Below, piece by piece: positions 44,218-52,635 of a DNA stretch of 64,000 nt. The notes under the pieces are model-generated. The model was not told where the DNA came from. It was given only the letters and a program-made list of their open reading frames with translations, and searched no databases. Within the stretch, counting starts at the first letter, position 1. Each line of letters starts with the position of its first letter. Source of the DNA: CAWKGV01 sp963849305 (GTDB lineage: Bacteria; Pseudomonadota; Alphaproteobacteria; Acetobacterales; Acetobacteraceae); NCBI GenBank assembly GCA_963849305.1, contig CAWKGV010000002.1, forward strand, positions 62,001-126,000, in the 5' to 3' direction. The position numbers and the translations under genes are program-made.

Positions 44218-45003
44218 CTACCCGGGGCCGCCGGTCCCCGCCAACCGAGGGTGACCCGTGGCAGAACCCCCATGGTCGGTGAGCCCAGCCGCCGCCCCCG
44301 CCTTCGCCAGTTCCGGATCGGTCAGGTAATCCGGCATGGCATAGGCGGTCAGGCGGGGGATGTCGCGCAGCGTCACCCGTGCCCCGCGCGTCTCGACGCC
44401 CAGTTCGCGCAAAGCAGCGAAGGCACGCGACAGGTTCTCCTGCCGGCAGCCGAGTCGCCCCGCCAGCAGTCCCTTCTCGAACGGCAGACGGATCTCGGCT
44501 TCCTCCACCGTTGGGTCAGGGACAAGGGCCAGCAGGTAGCAGCCCAGCCGTTGCGCCGTGGTGCGCACTTTCAGGTCGCGGATCTGGCGCACCTGGCCCC
44601 GGAAGTCGCGCGAGAGGGATCGGAGCAGAGCGAGGGCGAGGTCGGGTTCCCGCTCGATGATCTTGCGCAGCGGCTCGGCCTCGATCACCAGCAGCTTCGA
44701 GCGGGTGACGGCGTGCGCCGATTGCAGGAAGGGCAACGCGACCATCACCGAAGCAAGCACGAACTCGCCCCCCGGACGGATCACCTCCACCACCGCCGTC
44801 GTGCCGTCGGGCGCGGTGGAGGAGAGGGCGATCTGCCCCTCCAACACGAAATAGAGGGCCGTCGGCATGGCGCCCTGCCGGCACAACTCCTGACCGTGCT
44901 CGGCGGTCATGAGATCGCTGATCGCCTCTATCTCAGAAAGTATCCGCTCGGGCATCCGTTCGAACGTCGGAACGGTTCGGAGCATGGGCAAACCCGGTCG
45001 CAT
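44218..45003 (-). CDS. Crp/Fnr family transcriptional regulator
   Basis: A 261-residue regulator. The cyclic-nucleotide-binding-type barrel (about 20-140; ALYFVLEGQIALSSTAPDGTTAVVEVIRPGGEFVLASVM) is followed by a Crp-type winged helix with recognition helix GCRQENLSRAFAAL (about 200), in which ENLSR resembles the E-xx-S-R pattern of FNR/DNR proteins. No N-terminal cysteine cluster is seen, so it is not an FNR-type iron-sulfur sensor. ATG 45003 has GGAGG 5 bp upstream and is preferred to TTG 45018. It is divergent to a quinone oxidoreductase gene that it may control. Confidence 0.9.
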   Translation of the reverse strand: MRPGLPMLRTVPTFERMPERILSEIEAISDLMTAEHGQELCRQGAMPTALYFVLEGQIALSSTAPDGTTAVVEVIRPGGEFVLASVMVALPFLQSAHAVTRSKLLVIEAEPLRKIIEREPDLALALLRSLSRDFRGQVRQIRDLKVRTTAQRLGCYLLALVPDPTVEEAEIRLPFEKGLLAGRLGCRQENLSRAFAALRELGVETRGARVTLRDIPRLTAYAMPDYLTDPELAKAGAAAGLTDHGGSATGHPRLAGTGGPG

Positions 45004-45039
45004 CGGTCCTCCGCGCAAGATCAGCTGAGATCCCTATCT

Positions 45040-45053
45040 TGTTCCGGTGAACA
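45040..45053. promoter_or_regulatory. TGTTC-N4-GAACA palindrome between divergent genes
   Basis: TGTTCCGGTGAACA lies 37 bp before the Crp/Fnr gene start and about 70 bp before the oxidoreductase start. A TTGACA at 45084-45089 follows toward the oxidoreductase gene. It may be an operator for either direction. Confidence 0.4.
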
Positions 45054-45121
45054 GGAAGCTCAAACTGCCGGTTCCATAAGTTTTTGACATTTGATTTGAT
45101 TTAGATCCGGAGGACGGCCCG

Positions 45122-46096
45122 ATGAAGGCGGTTGTGTGTGAGGCGTTCGGTGGTCCGGAGGTGTTGGCACTCCGCGAGCTGCCCGACCCCCCGCCACCAG
45201 GACGCGGCGAAGTCCAGGTCCGAATGGCCGCGAGGGGCGTCCAGTACGTCGATGTCCTTCAAATCGCCGGCAAGTACCAGGTGCAGCCAACCCCGCCCTT
45301 CATTCCGGGCAGCGAGGCGGCCGGGGAAGTCGTGGCGGTCGGCGCTGGCGTCACCCGCTTCGCGCCCGGCGATCGGGTGATGAGCCGTCATCGCGCCGGC
45401 GCCTTCGCCGAACTGGGCAATGCCAGCGAGGATGCCTGCGACCTCGTTCCGGCCAGCATGGAGATTGAGGCAGCGGGGGTATTCCGCTCGGGCTATGGCA
45501 CCGCCTACCACGCCCTGCTCCAGCGTGGCCGACTCCAATCCGGCGAATGGGTGCTTGTTCACGGCGCGGCCGGAGGCATCGGTATCGCCGCCATCCAGGT
45601 AGCGCGGCTATTTGGCGCCCATGTGATCGCGACCGCGAGCACCGAGCCCAAGCGCGCTGCCTGCTTGGCGGAAGGGGCGGAGCTGGCGATTGATTACCGC
45701 GGTGGATTCCTCGATGTGGTCAGGCAGGCGACTGGCGGGCGCGGAGTTGATATCGTCTACGATCCGATTGGCGCCAACGTGACCGAGGAGTCACTCCGCT
45801 GCCTGTCCTATGGCGGGCGTCTTCTCATCCTCGGTTTCCTCGGCGGTGGTCCGACCAACATTCGCTCCAACTATCTTCTCATCAAGGGCATCGAGGCGGT
45901 GGGCGTGTACATGGGCGGCTTTCAGCAGAACCAGCCCGCGCTGGCCACGGCGAACACCAGGGCGTTGGTCGAGCTGGCGGCTCAGGGCAGGCTCAAGACC
46001 CGCATCTCGCACCGCTTGCCGCTGGAGCGGGCGGCGGAGGCGGTTCAGGCGGTCATCGACCGTCAGGTGATCGGCAAGGCGGTTCTGGTCGGCTGA
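45122..46096 (+). CDS. Quinone oxidoreductase, MDR superfamily (zinc-free)
   Basis: A 324-residue medium-chain reductase. Landmarks are the GroES-like start MKAVVCEAFGGPEVLALREL, PFIPGSEAAGEVVAVG, the NADPH motif VHGAAGGIGIAAIQVARLFGA (about 142-160), and DIVYDPIGANVTEESLRCL. The zinc ligands of alcohol dehydrogenases are absent. It is a NADPH-dependent quinone or enone reductase of the Qor type; substrate unknown. CGGAGGA is 8 bp before the ATG. Confidence 0.92.
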   Translation: MKAVVCEAFGGPEVLALRELPDPPPPGRGEVQVRMAARGVQYVDVLQIAGKYQVQPTPPFIPGSEAAGEVVAVGAGVTRFAPGDRVMSRHRAGAFAELGNASEDACDLVPASMEIEAAGVFRSGYGTAYHALLQRGRLQSGEWVLVHGAAGGIGIAAIQVARLFGAHVIATASTEPKRAACLAEGAELAIDYRGGFLDVVRQATGGRGVDIVYDPIGANVTEESLRCLSYGGRLLILGFLGGGPTNIRSNYLLIKGIEAVGVYMGGFQQNQPALATANTRALVELAAQGRLKTRISHRLPLERAAEAVQAVIDRQVIGKAVLVG

Positions 46097-46128
46097 ACGC
46101 GCGTCGCCAGGTTCAACCACACCGTCCG

Positions 46129-46695
46129 ATGTTCCGACTCCGCGAGCGGCGCACGCTTCCATCGCTATTGCTGATTGCAGGGCTCCCGCTCATTCCAATC
46201 CTGGTGGCAGCGGCGCCGTCCGATCATGTGAGGGGTGGTATCAATAAAAACTCGCCGGCGACTATCGCCGGCGACAGCGTGGTCGATACGCGGGCGTTGG
46301 CGGAGCTGTTACGGGACGGTAGGGTGGTGCTGCTGGATGTCGCCCCGGCCCCGCGCCGGCCGCCCGGGCTGGCGCCGGGCGCTCCTTGGCTACCAGTGCC
46401 GCACGAGGACATTCCCGGCAGCGCCTGGATTCCATCAGCCGGCACCGAAACGATCCGGCCGGCGATGGAGGCATTCCTCCGCGCGCACGTGGCCCGGTTG
46501 ACCGGGCATGATCGCGACCGCCCGATCGTGGTCTATTGCCACACCGATTGCGCCTTAAGCTGGAACGCCGCTAGACGGCTGATCGATGCCGGCTATCGAC
46601 ATGTGTCGTGGTATCCCGGCGGGGTCGAGGCGTGGCGGCAAGCGGGCCTGCCGACCACGCCCGTCAAGGCGCTCACCCCGGAGCGCCGGGAGTGA
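46129..46695 (+). CDS. Rhodanese-like protein, PQQ-catabolism-associated CXXXC family
   Basis: A 188-residue protein with an N-terminal hydrophobic stretch (LPSLLLIAGLPLIPILVAAA, about 10-29) that is a signal peptide or anchor. The rest is rhodanese-like: VVDTRALAELLRDGRVVLLDVAP, IPGSAWIPSAG, and the active-site region PIVVYCHTDCALSWNAARRLIDAG. That last segment matches the family associated with PQQ-dependent alcohol breakdown (C-X3-C then SWNAA), except that the residue after the second Cys is Ala, not Trp. No PQQ dehydrogenase is in the window. It would act in the periplasm. The start lies 32 bp after the preceding gene. Confidence 0.8.
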   Translation: MFRLRERRTLPSLLLIAGLPLIPILVAAAPSDHVRGGINKNSPATIAGDSVVDTRALAELLRDGRVVLLDVAPAPRRPPGLAPGAPWLPVPHEDIPGSAWIPSAGTETIRPAMEAFLRAHVARLTGHDRDRPIVVYCHTDCALSWNAARRLIDAGYRHVSWYPGGVEAWRQAGLPTTPVKALTPERRE

Positions 46696-46735
46696 GCGGA
46701 TCGTCAATGCCAAACCTACGGTTCGCGGGTGAGTC

Positions 46736-48637
46736 TCAGAACCCGAACATGTGGTCCAGCGAGAAGCCGCCCGCCTCGTCCATCAACCCGTGGTAGCCGA
46801 ACAGCCGACAGGTGGTGTCGCGCACCAGCACGTAGCCGCGAGGACCGGCCTGGCGAAGCAGGGGCGCCTCGAATACCTCGTGCGGCCAGACCATCCCCGA
46901 GCCCGAGCAGGCGATGACGATGGGCCGCTGGGCGAGTACCTGCCCCCCCTCATCGTGGAGCACCAGCGTCGTGGACGAGCGTGGGTGCCAGGGCGCGGAG
47001 GCCGGGTAGATCAGCACGGCGAAGCTTCGCCGGCGAGCGTCGCCCAATTTGAGGAACAGCCGGGTGGACAGCCCCGGTGGCGGTCCGCCATAGGATTGCG
47101 GCTCGTCGCGGTAGGTCATCAGCGTGTTGAAGATGTGCGAGCCGAAGCTCGATTCGGCAGCGTGCCCGCTCGCCCGGTGCTCGTAGCGGAACAGCGCGTG
47201 CAGCCAACCGTCGGCCTCGCCGCCCGCGCGGAAATCGTAGGCCAGCTCGGCGTGGCCCCGGCACGCGCCGGGCAGGTCGGTCAAGTCGAGTGCCACGGAG
47301 TGATCGCGCCGCAGGCAGCCCAGGAACCGCTCGGCCACCTGTCGTCCATCCTCGGCGAATACGTCAAGCCGGATCGGCAAGCTGGCCTGGCTGGTCGCCA
47401 TCGGCGTTGGCTGCACCAAAGTCACGAACAGGGCCGGATCGAGCACCGGGAACGGCAGCAGGAAGCCGCGGCCAAGCTGACGCGGCAAGGCGGGAATGGC
47501 GGGATCGGGCTTGAGGTCGGCGCGCTCGACATTGACATGTGCGATGCGGGTCCGCCCAGCGCGGGCCACCTCGTAGCGCGGGCGCACCACATGCCGGCCG
47601 GCGCGCAGCTCGATCTGCGCCGGCCAGCGCACCCCCGGCAGCAGCCCCGCCACGTCCACCGCCACGGTCGCGAACGGCCCTACGTCGCGATCCAATTGCG
47701 CTGGCCGTTCCGCCCCCATACGGTCGAGCGCGACCGCGCCCGCCGGGATCGGTGCCGCGTGGCTGTTCTGGAGCCAGAGCACCACACGCTCGTCGGCGCG
47801 CGGCGCCGGCAGGCCGGCGTAGCGGTCCGAGGGCCAGGCATTGGCATCATGGGTGCAGGAAAGGGTGCGGGCGGCGGCCCCATCGGCTTCGGTGGCGAAG
47901 GTGTCGAGGGCGTATTTCACCACGTCGTGCCCGGCGGCGCCGATGGCGTGCAGGAACAGCTGGCCGGTGAACTCCGGCAGCCCGAAGCGGGCGCGCAACT
48001 CGCGGCTGTCGATCGCGAAGCCGCCCGGCCCGGCCGGAACCTCCTGCTCCCAGGTAGCGAGCGGCGCGCCCGCCGCGTCGAATAGCCGCAGCCAGAGCCG
48101 CACCTGGGTCGCGCCGTAGCCCGCCCAGTAATTGGCCGAGACCAGTCGCGTGGAGAGCCCGTCTTGGTCGCGGAAAAAGGCGAAGTTGGTGGCGAAGTTC
48201 AGCCGGTCGAGGTAGCGCGCGCGAACGGTTACCAGCGTATCGGGCAACCGCGCCTCATCGAGCGTAGTGATTTCGACGCCCGGCGGCAGAAAGGGCCCGA
48301 TCCGGGACGCGAGCCGCCCGGCATCGAAGGCGGCGATCAGCATGATCCTCGCCTCGGCGCGCGGCAGATCGGTGAGCGGGCGCGCCATCATCCCCGCGCG
48401 CTCGCGCCCCACGGTCTGCACGTCGTGGACAAAGAGCGAAGCGACACCGGGCGCGTCCGGGTAGAGCGCGAACAGCGCCTCGGCGATGCCGTCCGGGTCG
48501 TAGAGCGCGATCGGCCCGCCGGCGGCCGCGAGCCGGGCGTAGAGCCGGCCAATGCCCTCGGCGGCCAGCGGATGGGCCAGCGCCTTGTAGAGCACGTTGC
48601 CGCCGGCGCGGGCGTCGAAGGTCTGTATCTGGAGCAT
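46736..48637 (-). CDS. Conserved hypothetical protein, 633 residues, partner of an ELM1-family gene
   Basis: From the ATG at 48637 the product begins MLQIQTFDARAGGNVLYKAL. An N-terminal part (about 1-130) looks like a nucleotide-sugar or cofactor-binding fold (GPIALYDPDGIAEALFALYP), and the rest is beta-rich without transmembrane helices or a signal peptide. Single histidine- and aspartate-containing segments occur, but no catalytic motif that I know. It lies 8 bp downstream of the ELM1-family gene in the same direction, so the two are almost surely co-transcribed. A longer reading to 49618 exists, but that part is the shadow of the neighbour. I do not recognise the family. Confidence 0.75.
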   Translation of the reverse strand: MLQIQTFDARAGGNVLYKALAHPLAAEGIGRLYARLAAAGGPIALYDPDGIAEALFALYPDAPGVASLFVHDVQTVGRERAGMMARPLTDLPRAEARIMLIAAFDAGRLASRIGPFLPPGVEITTLDEARLPDTLVTVRARYLDRLNFATNFAFFRDQDGLSTRLVSANYWAGYGATQVRLWLRLFDAAGAPLATWEQEVPAGPGGFAIDSRELRARFGLPEFTGQLFLHAIGAAGHDVVKYALDTFATEADGAAARTLSCTHDANAWPSDRYAGLPAPRADERVVLWLQNSHAAPIPAGAVALDRMGAERPAQLDRDVGPFATVAVDVAGLLPGVRWPAQIELRAGRHVVRPRYEVARAGRTRIAHVNVERADLKPDPAIPALPRQLGRGFLLPFPVLDPALFVTLVQPTPMATSQASLPIRLDVFAEDGRQVAERFLGCLRRDHSVALDLTDLPGACRGHAELAYDFRAGGEADGWLHALFRYEHRASGHAAESSFGSHIFNTLMTYRDEPQSYGGPPPGLSTRLFLKLGDARRRSFAVLIYPASAPWHPRSSTTLVLHDEGGQVLAQRPIVIACSGSGMVWPHEVFEAPLLRQAGPRGYVLVRDTTCRLFGYHGLMDEAGGFSLDHMFGF

Positions 48638-48645
48638 GGGCGTTC

Positions 48646-49581
48646 CTAGAGACTGAGCCGTCGGCGCATTTCGGCGGCGGCTTCCGGCGTGTCGTTCAGG
48701 GCCGCGACCGGCCAGGCCGCGAATCGGCCCGCGAACGGGCGAATGCGATCCTCGCCCAAGAGCCCGGCGGTAAATAGGCCCATCCGCCGGGACCGGCCGG
48801 GCAGGGCCGCGAGCAGGACCGGGGCCTGTGTCGCCACCGCCTCCGAGATCATGGAGACGCTGTCGGTCGTTACCACGATCGCATCGGCCAGGGCGAGCAG
48901 GCCGAAATAGGGGTTCTCGCCGCCGCCGTCCCAGACCCAGGCGCCGAGCGGGGCCAGCGCCTCGGCAAGAAGCCGAGCCGCGAGCGGGTCGGTGCGGCGG
49001 GAGGGCGTGATGGCCAGGCCCACCTCGTCGCGGCGCATCATGCCGGCCAGCTCGTCGGCGAGCCGTCCGGCGACTTGGGTATCCAGCCGGAATCGCCCGT
49101 TGCTGCCGCCCACCAGCACCGCGACCAGCGGCCGGGGCAGATGCGCGAGGCGGTCGCGCCACTGCTCGGCCGCTTGAGCGAGCCGGGCCGGGGTGACGCG
49201 GTGCAGCGCGGTGCGGGTGACGACCACGTTGGGGCCGGTCAAGCCGTCGTGCCGGGCGGCGACGATCAGGTCGAAGCGGCGCGGGTCCATGCGCGGGTGC
49301 TGCACCTGAACCACAGCCGCGCCCCGCCGGCCCAGCGCGGCACCCACGGCCGCGCCCACCCCGCCGCAGCCGATCGCGAGGCGCGGGACCGGCGGACGCA
49401 CCGCATCGGCCACGGCGGCGAGCGGGGCGGGCCAGAGGGACGGGGGAATCCAACGCCATGGCTGGCGCGGCGCGAGCACGCGCAGCTCCGGTGTCAGCCC
49501 GGCCGCTTCGGCCAAGCCGAGTGCCTGGGCCTGTAAGCCGGCATAGGCTTCGCTCAGAATCCAGGACGCGGGGTCGGGCAT
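48646..49581 (-). CDS. ELM1 (mitochondrial fission protein-like, DUF1022) family protein
   Basis: A 311-residue protein with the features of bacterial ELM1 homologues: SEAYAGLQAQALGLAEAAG, IGCGGVGAAV, VVQVQHPRMDPRRFDLIVAARHDGL, VAVLVGGSNGRFRLD, LAITPSRRTDPLAARLL, and DAIVVTTDSVSMISEAVATQAPVL. The pattern (GGxNxx, then D-S-x-S-M-x-S-E) is like GT-B glycosyltransferases, and a glycosyltransferase role is possible, but the bacterial function is not established. It is the first gene of a two-gene unit with the 633-residue protein. Confidence 0.85.
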   Translation of the reverse strand: MPDPASWILSEAYAGLQAQALGLAEAAGLTPELRVLAPRQPWRWIPPSLWPAPLAAVADAVRPPVPRLAIGCGGVGAAVGAALGRRGAAVVQVQHPRMDPRRFDLIVAARHDGLTGPNVVVTRTALHRVTPARLAQAAEQWRDRLAHLPRPLVAVLVGGSNGRFRLDTQVAGRLADELAGMMRRDEVGLAITPSRRTDPLAARLLAEALAPLGAWVWDGGGENPYFGLLALADAIVVTTDSVSMISEAVATQAPVLLAALPGRSRRMGLFTAGLLGEDRIRPFAGRFAAWPVAALNDTPEAAAEMRRRLSL

Positions 49582-49800
49582 CGCGCGGGCTTGTCCCCGC
49601 CGGACCGCCCCGCGTCAATGCCGAGGAGCGCCGTTTGAAAGTGATAGAGAGCTGGCCAACGGCATCAGTCTAGGGACACAGGACGGCGTCTCCATCGAAT
49701 GATAGCGCAAAGTAACCTCGGCAAACGTCTCTGACCAAGAGAACGTTGAAGATTGCCGGCCGTACGAATTCCGCCCCGTGAGTGACCTAGCTGGCTGATT

Positions 49801-50265
49801 TTACTCCGCGGCCTCGTAAGCTAGCCGCGCCGCTCGTAGCTGGTCTTCCAGAAATTGAATTTTGAATGCGAAGTAGTCCTTGGAACGCTTAACACCACGG
49901 TTGATCAGATTGATGCCGGACTCGTTGAGTTCGGCGATGACAGCCTGTTCTAGAGCAAGCCTTTTAGACTTAGATGTCATGCCCGCATCGGTGATGTAAA
50001 ACGCTGTCGCGCCTCTTGCCTTGATGATTAGATGACGCCTGTAATGCTCGCCCAAGTCGTCCGTGGCATTGCGATATTCCCCAAGACGCCTCGCAAGATC
50101 TTCGGCATGTCCCACGTACGCCTGTTGACCAATCTCAAGAAGGTAGACACCTGAAGAGCTGGGGAGGTTTGAAAAAAATGGCCGGCACTTTGGGCAAATC
50201 GTAACCTCTCCAGCAAGGCGCCAGTCTCTGTTAACTTTGACTCCTTTTGGTCTATTGGCAACCAT
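49801..50265 (-). CDS. GIY-YIG nuclease family protein
   Basis: A 154-residue single-domain protein. GVYLLEIGQQAYVGHAEDLARRLGEYRN (about 39-66) is a GIY-YIG type core with conserved Arg on the following helix; a catalytic Glu is likely in ALEQAVIAELNESG and an Asn in INLINRG. A CPKC pair precedes the core (residues 24-27), perhaps a half zinc knuckle. GIY-YIG proteins cut or bind DNA; short ones often come with mobile DNA. The gene is visibly lower in GC than its neighbours, and no partner methylase is adjacent. Transfer is likely. Confidence 0.8.
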   Translation of the reverse strand: MVANRPKGVKVNRDWRLAGEVTICPKCRPFFSNLPSSSGVYLLEIGQQAYVGHAEDLARRLGEYRNATDDLGEHYRRHLIIKARGATAFYITDAGMTSKSKRLALEQAVIAELNESGINLINRGVKRSKDYFAFKIQFLEDQLRAARLAYEAAE

Positions 50266-50396
50266 GATCGTTATCTTATCCGCCGTCCTTGGCAGCCGCC
50301 ATCGAAAGCATTGACCGACTTGGGCGGGTTCGGGTGGCAGCGCGTCGGGAATTTGCGCCCTCTATGACCGGCTGTTAAGGGTATGCGCTCTCGCTC

Positions 50397-51179
50397 ATGA
50401 GTAGCCAGACGGCCACCCCCGCCGCGATCGTACCTACCCCGGTGCTTGGCACGCGTCGACGGCTCGGCTGGCGCGCACTCCGGCGGCTTGCGGGCGCGTT
50501 CCTGCGCGATCCGGGCCAATTCGCGGGCAAGCGGTTGGCGCGCACCTGCCCGATCTGCGGCTATTCCGGGGTATTCATCAGCGTCGGCCGGCCGCCGCGC
50601 CGTGATGCGCGGTGCCTGCAATGCGGCAGCCGGGAGCGCCATCGCCTCATGCATCTCTGGCTGACCGAGGGCGGCGGCGACAAGCTGGCGGGCAAGCGCA
50701 TCCTGCATTTCGCCCCGGAGTACGCGGTGCAGCGGATGATGCGCGGCAATCCGCTCTACGAAACTGCCGACCTCCGCCAGCCGGGTGTCACCCATCGGCT
50801 CGACATCACGCGCACCGGCCTGCCGGCCGGGAGCTACGACGCCGTGATCGCGCATCACGTGCTGGAGCACATCGACGACGACCGCGCCGCAATGCGCGAG
50901 CTGTTCCGCATCCTGCGGCCCGGTGGACTCGCCGTTCTCAGCACGCCAATCAATGCCTCGCGGCGGGAGACTTACGAGAACCCGGCGGTCGTCTCGCCCG
51001 CGGAGCGGGAGGTGCATTTCTCCGCTCCCGACCATCGGCGTTATTATGGGCTCGACTTCGCCGACCGGCTCGCGAAAGCGCGGTTTCGGGTGGAGACCTT
51101 TCGGATGCCGCCGGAGAGCGAACCGCGCTACGGGCTGCTCCGCGACGAATGGATTTACATCGCGCACAAGCCGGAGTGA
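50397..51179 (+). CDS. Class I SAM-dependent methyltransferase
   Basis: A 260-residue protein. A zinc-ribbon-like N-terminal part has CPICG and CLQCG pairs (about 46-82), followed by a SAM-binding domain with LHFAPEYAVQRMM, YDAVIAHHVLEHIDDDRAAMREL and ILRPGGLAVLSTPI. The C-terminal HHRRYYGLDFADRLAKARF segment fits glycan-associated methyltransferases. The target is unknown. There is no evident ribosome site before ATG 50397. It lies 59 bp before tcuA, but is probably not functionally linked to it. Confidence 0.87.
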   Translation: MSSQTATPAAIVPTPVLGTRRRLGWRALRRLAGAFLRDPGQFAGKRLARTCPICGYSGVFISVGRPPRRDARCLQCGSRERHRLMHLWLTEGGGDKLAGKRILHFAPEYAVQRMMRGNPLYETADLRQPGVTHRLDITRTGLPAGSYDAVIAHHVLEHIDDDRAAMRELFRILRPGGLAVLSTPINASRRETYENPAVVSPAEREVHFSAPDHRRYYGLDFADRLAKARFRVETFRMPPESEPRYGLLRDEWIYIAHKPE

Positions 51180-51237
51180 GCGCAACCCGGCGCTCCGCCT
51201 TGCCTCCCCGCCGGCCCGCCCGCTACCAATAGGGGCG

Positions 51238-52635
51238 ATGCCGGACCTTTCCAGGACGTATGACGTGCTCGTCGCCGGCGGCGGGAACGCGGCGCTATGC
51301 GCGGCCATCACGGCCCGCCAGGCGGGCGCCAGCGTCCTGCTCGCCGAGCACGCGCCGCGTGCGTTCCGTGGCGGCAATAGTCGCCATACCCGCAACCTCC
51401 GCGCGATGCATCCGACGCCGACCGAGGTTCTGACCGACGCCTACGAGGAGGAGGAATACTGGGACGACCTGCGCCGCGTCACCGGCGGCAATACCGACGA
51501 GGGGCTGGCGCGCATGACGATCCGCGCCTCGGCCGGGGTGTTGCGCTGGATGCACGCCACCGGCGTCCGGTTCCAGCCGTCGCTCGCCGGCACGCTCAGC
51601 CTCTCGCGCACGAACGCGTTCTTCCTGGGCGGCGGCAAGGCGCTGGTGAACGCGTACTATCTCACCGCCGAGCGGCTCGGCGTGGACATCCTGTATGATG
51701 CCGAGGTGCTGGCGTTGCCGCTCCGCGACGGCGCCGTGGAGATCGTTGAAGTCACGCACCAGGGCTTCCCCCGGACGCTGACCGCGCGCTGCGTGGTGGC
51801 CGCCAGCGGCGGGTTCCAGGCCAATCTCGACTGGATGCGCCGGCACTGGGGCGACGCGGTGGACAACTTCATCATCCGGGGCACGCCCTACAACCGTGGC
51901 CGCGTGCTCCGGAACCTGCTCGACCAGGGCGTGGCCGAAATCGGTGACCCGACCCAATGCCATGCCGTCGCACTCGACGCGCGGGCGCCGAAATTCGACG
52001 GGGGCATCGCCACGCGGCTCGACAGCGTGCCGTTCAGCATCGTGGTCAACCGCGAGAGCGAGCGGTTCTATGACGAGGGCGAGGATGTCTGGCCCAAGCG
52101 TTACGCCATCTGGGGCCGGCTGATCGCGCGGCAGCCCGGCCAGATCGCCTATTCGATCGCGGATGCGAACGCGGTGCCGCTGTTCATGCCCTCGGTCTAT
52201 CCGGCGATCCGCGCCGACACGCTGGGCGAGTTGGCGGAGCGGCTCGGCCTTGATCCGGGCAGGCTCCGCGCTACCGTCGCCCGCTTCAACCAAGCGGTGC
52301 GGCCCGGCCGGTTCGACGGCACCCGGCTCGACGGGTGCGGCACCGAGGGGCTGGATCCGCCCAAGACCAACTGGGCGCGGCCGATCGACACGCCGCCGTT
52401 CTGCGGCTACCCGCTCCGGCCCGGCATCACCTTCACCTATCTCGGCGTGCGGGTGAACGAGCGGGCGCAGGTGCTGATGCCGGACGGGCGGCCAACCGCT
52501 AACCTGTTCGCCTCGGGCGAGATCATGGCGGGCAACATCCTGGGTCGTGGCTATTTGGCGGGTTTCGGCATGACCATCGGCACGGTGTTCGGCCGGATCG
52601 CTGGCGAAGAGGCGGCGCGCCATGCGCGAAACTGA
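51238..52635 (+). CDS. tcuA: FAD-dependent tricarballylate dehydrogenase
   Basis: A 465-residue flavoprotein of the succinate dehydrogenase/fumarate reductase type. The FAD motif is DVLVAGGGNAALCAAITARQAG, typical of TcuA in having GGGNAAL, followed by RGGNSRHTRNLR. C-terminal landmarks are PDGRPTANLFASGEIMAGNILGRGYLAGFGMTIG. The family oxidises tricarballylate to cis-aconitate. ATG 51238 is chosen since the conserved sequence begins there; longer readings are in the methyltransferase shadow. The stop overlaps the start of tcuB by 14 bp. Confidence 0.92.
   Translation: MPDLSRTYDVLVAGGGNAALCAAITARQAGASVLLAEHAPRAFRGGNSRHTRNLRAMHPTPTEVLTDAYEEEEYWDDLRRVTGGNTDEGLARMTIRASAGVLRWMHATGVRFQPSLAGTLSLSRTNAFFLGGGKALVNAYYLTAERLGVDILYDAEVLALPLRDGAVEIVEVTHQGFPRTLTARCVVAASGGFQANLDWMRRHWGDAVDNFIIRGTPYNRGRVLRNLLDQGVAEIGDPTQCHAVALDARAPKFDGGIATRLDSVPFSIVVNRESERFYDEGEDVWPKRYAIWGRLIARQPGQIAYSIADANAVPLFMPSVYPAIRADTLGELAERLGLDPGRLRATVARFNQAVRPGRFDGTRLDGCGTEGLDPPKTNWARPIDTPPFCGYPLRPGITFTYLGVRVNERAQVLMPDGRPTANLFASGEIMAGNILGRGYLAGFGMTIGTVFGRIAGEEAARHARN

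Noticed and set aside
44251..45087. A 278-codon frame opposite the Crp/Fnr gene
   Set aside because: Shadow of the regulator, with biased composition.
48638..49618. A 327-residue N-terminal extension of the 633-residue protein
   Set aside because: It is arginine- and proline-rich and lies fully over the ELM1-family gene in another frame of the same strand; it is a high-GC shadow.
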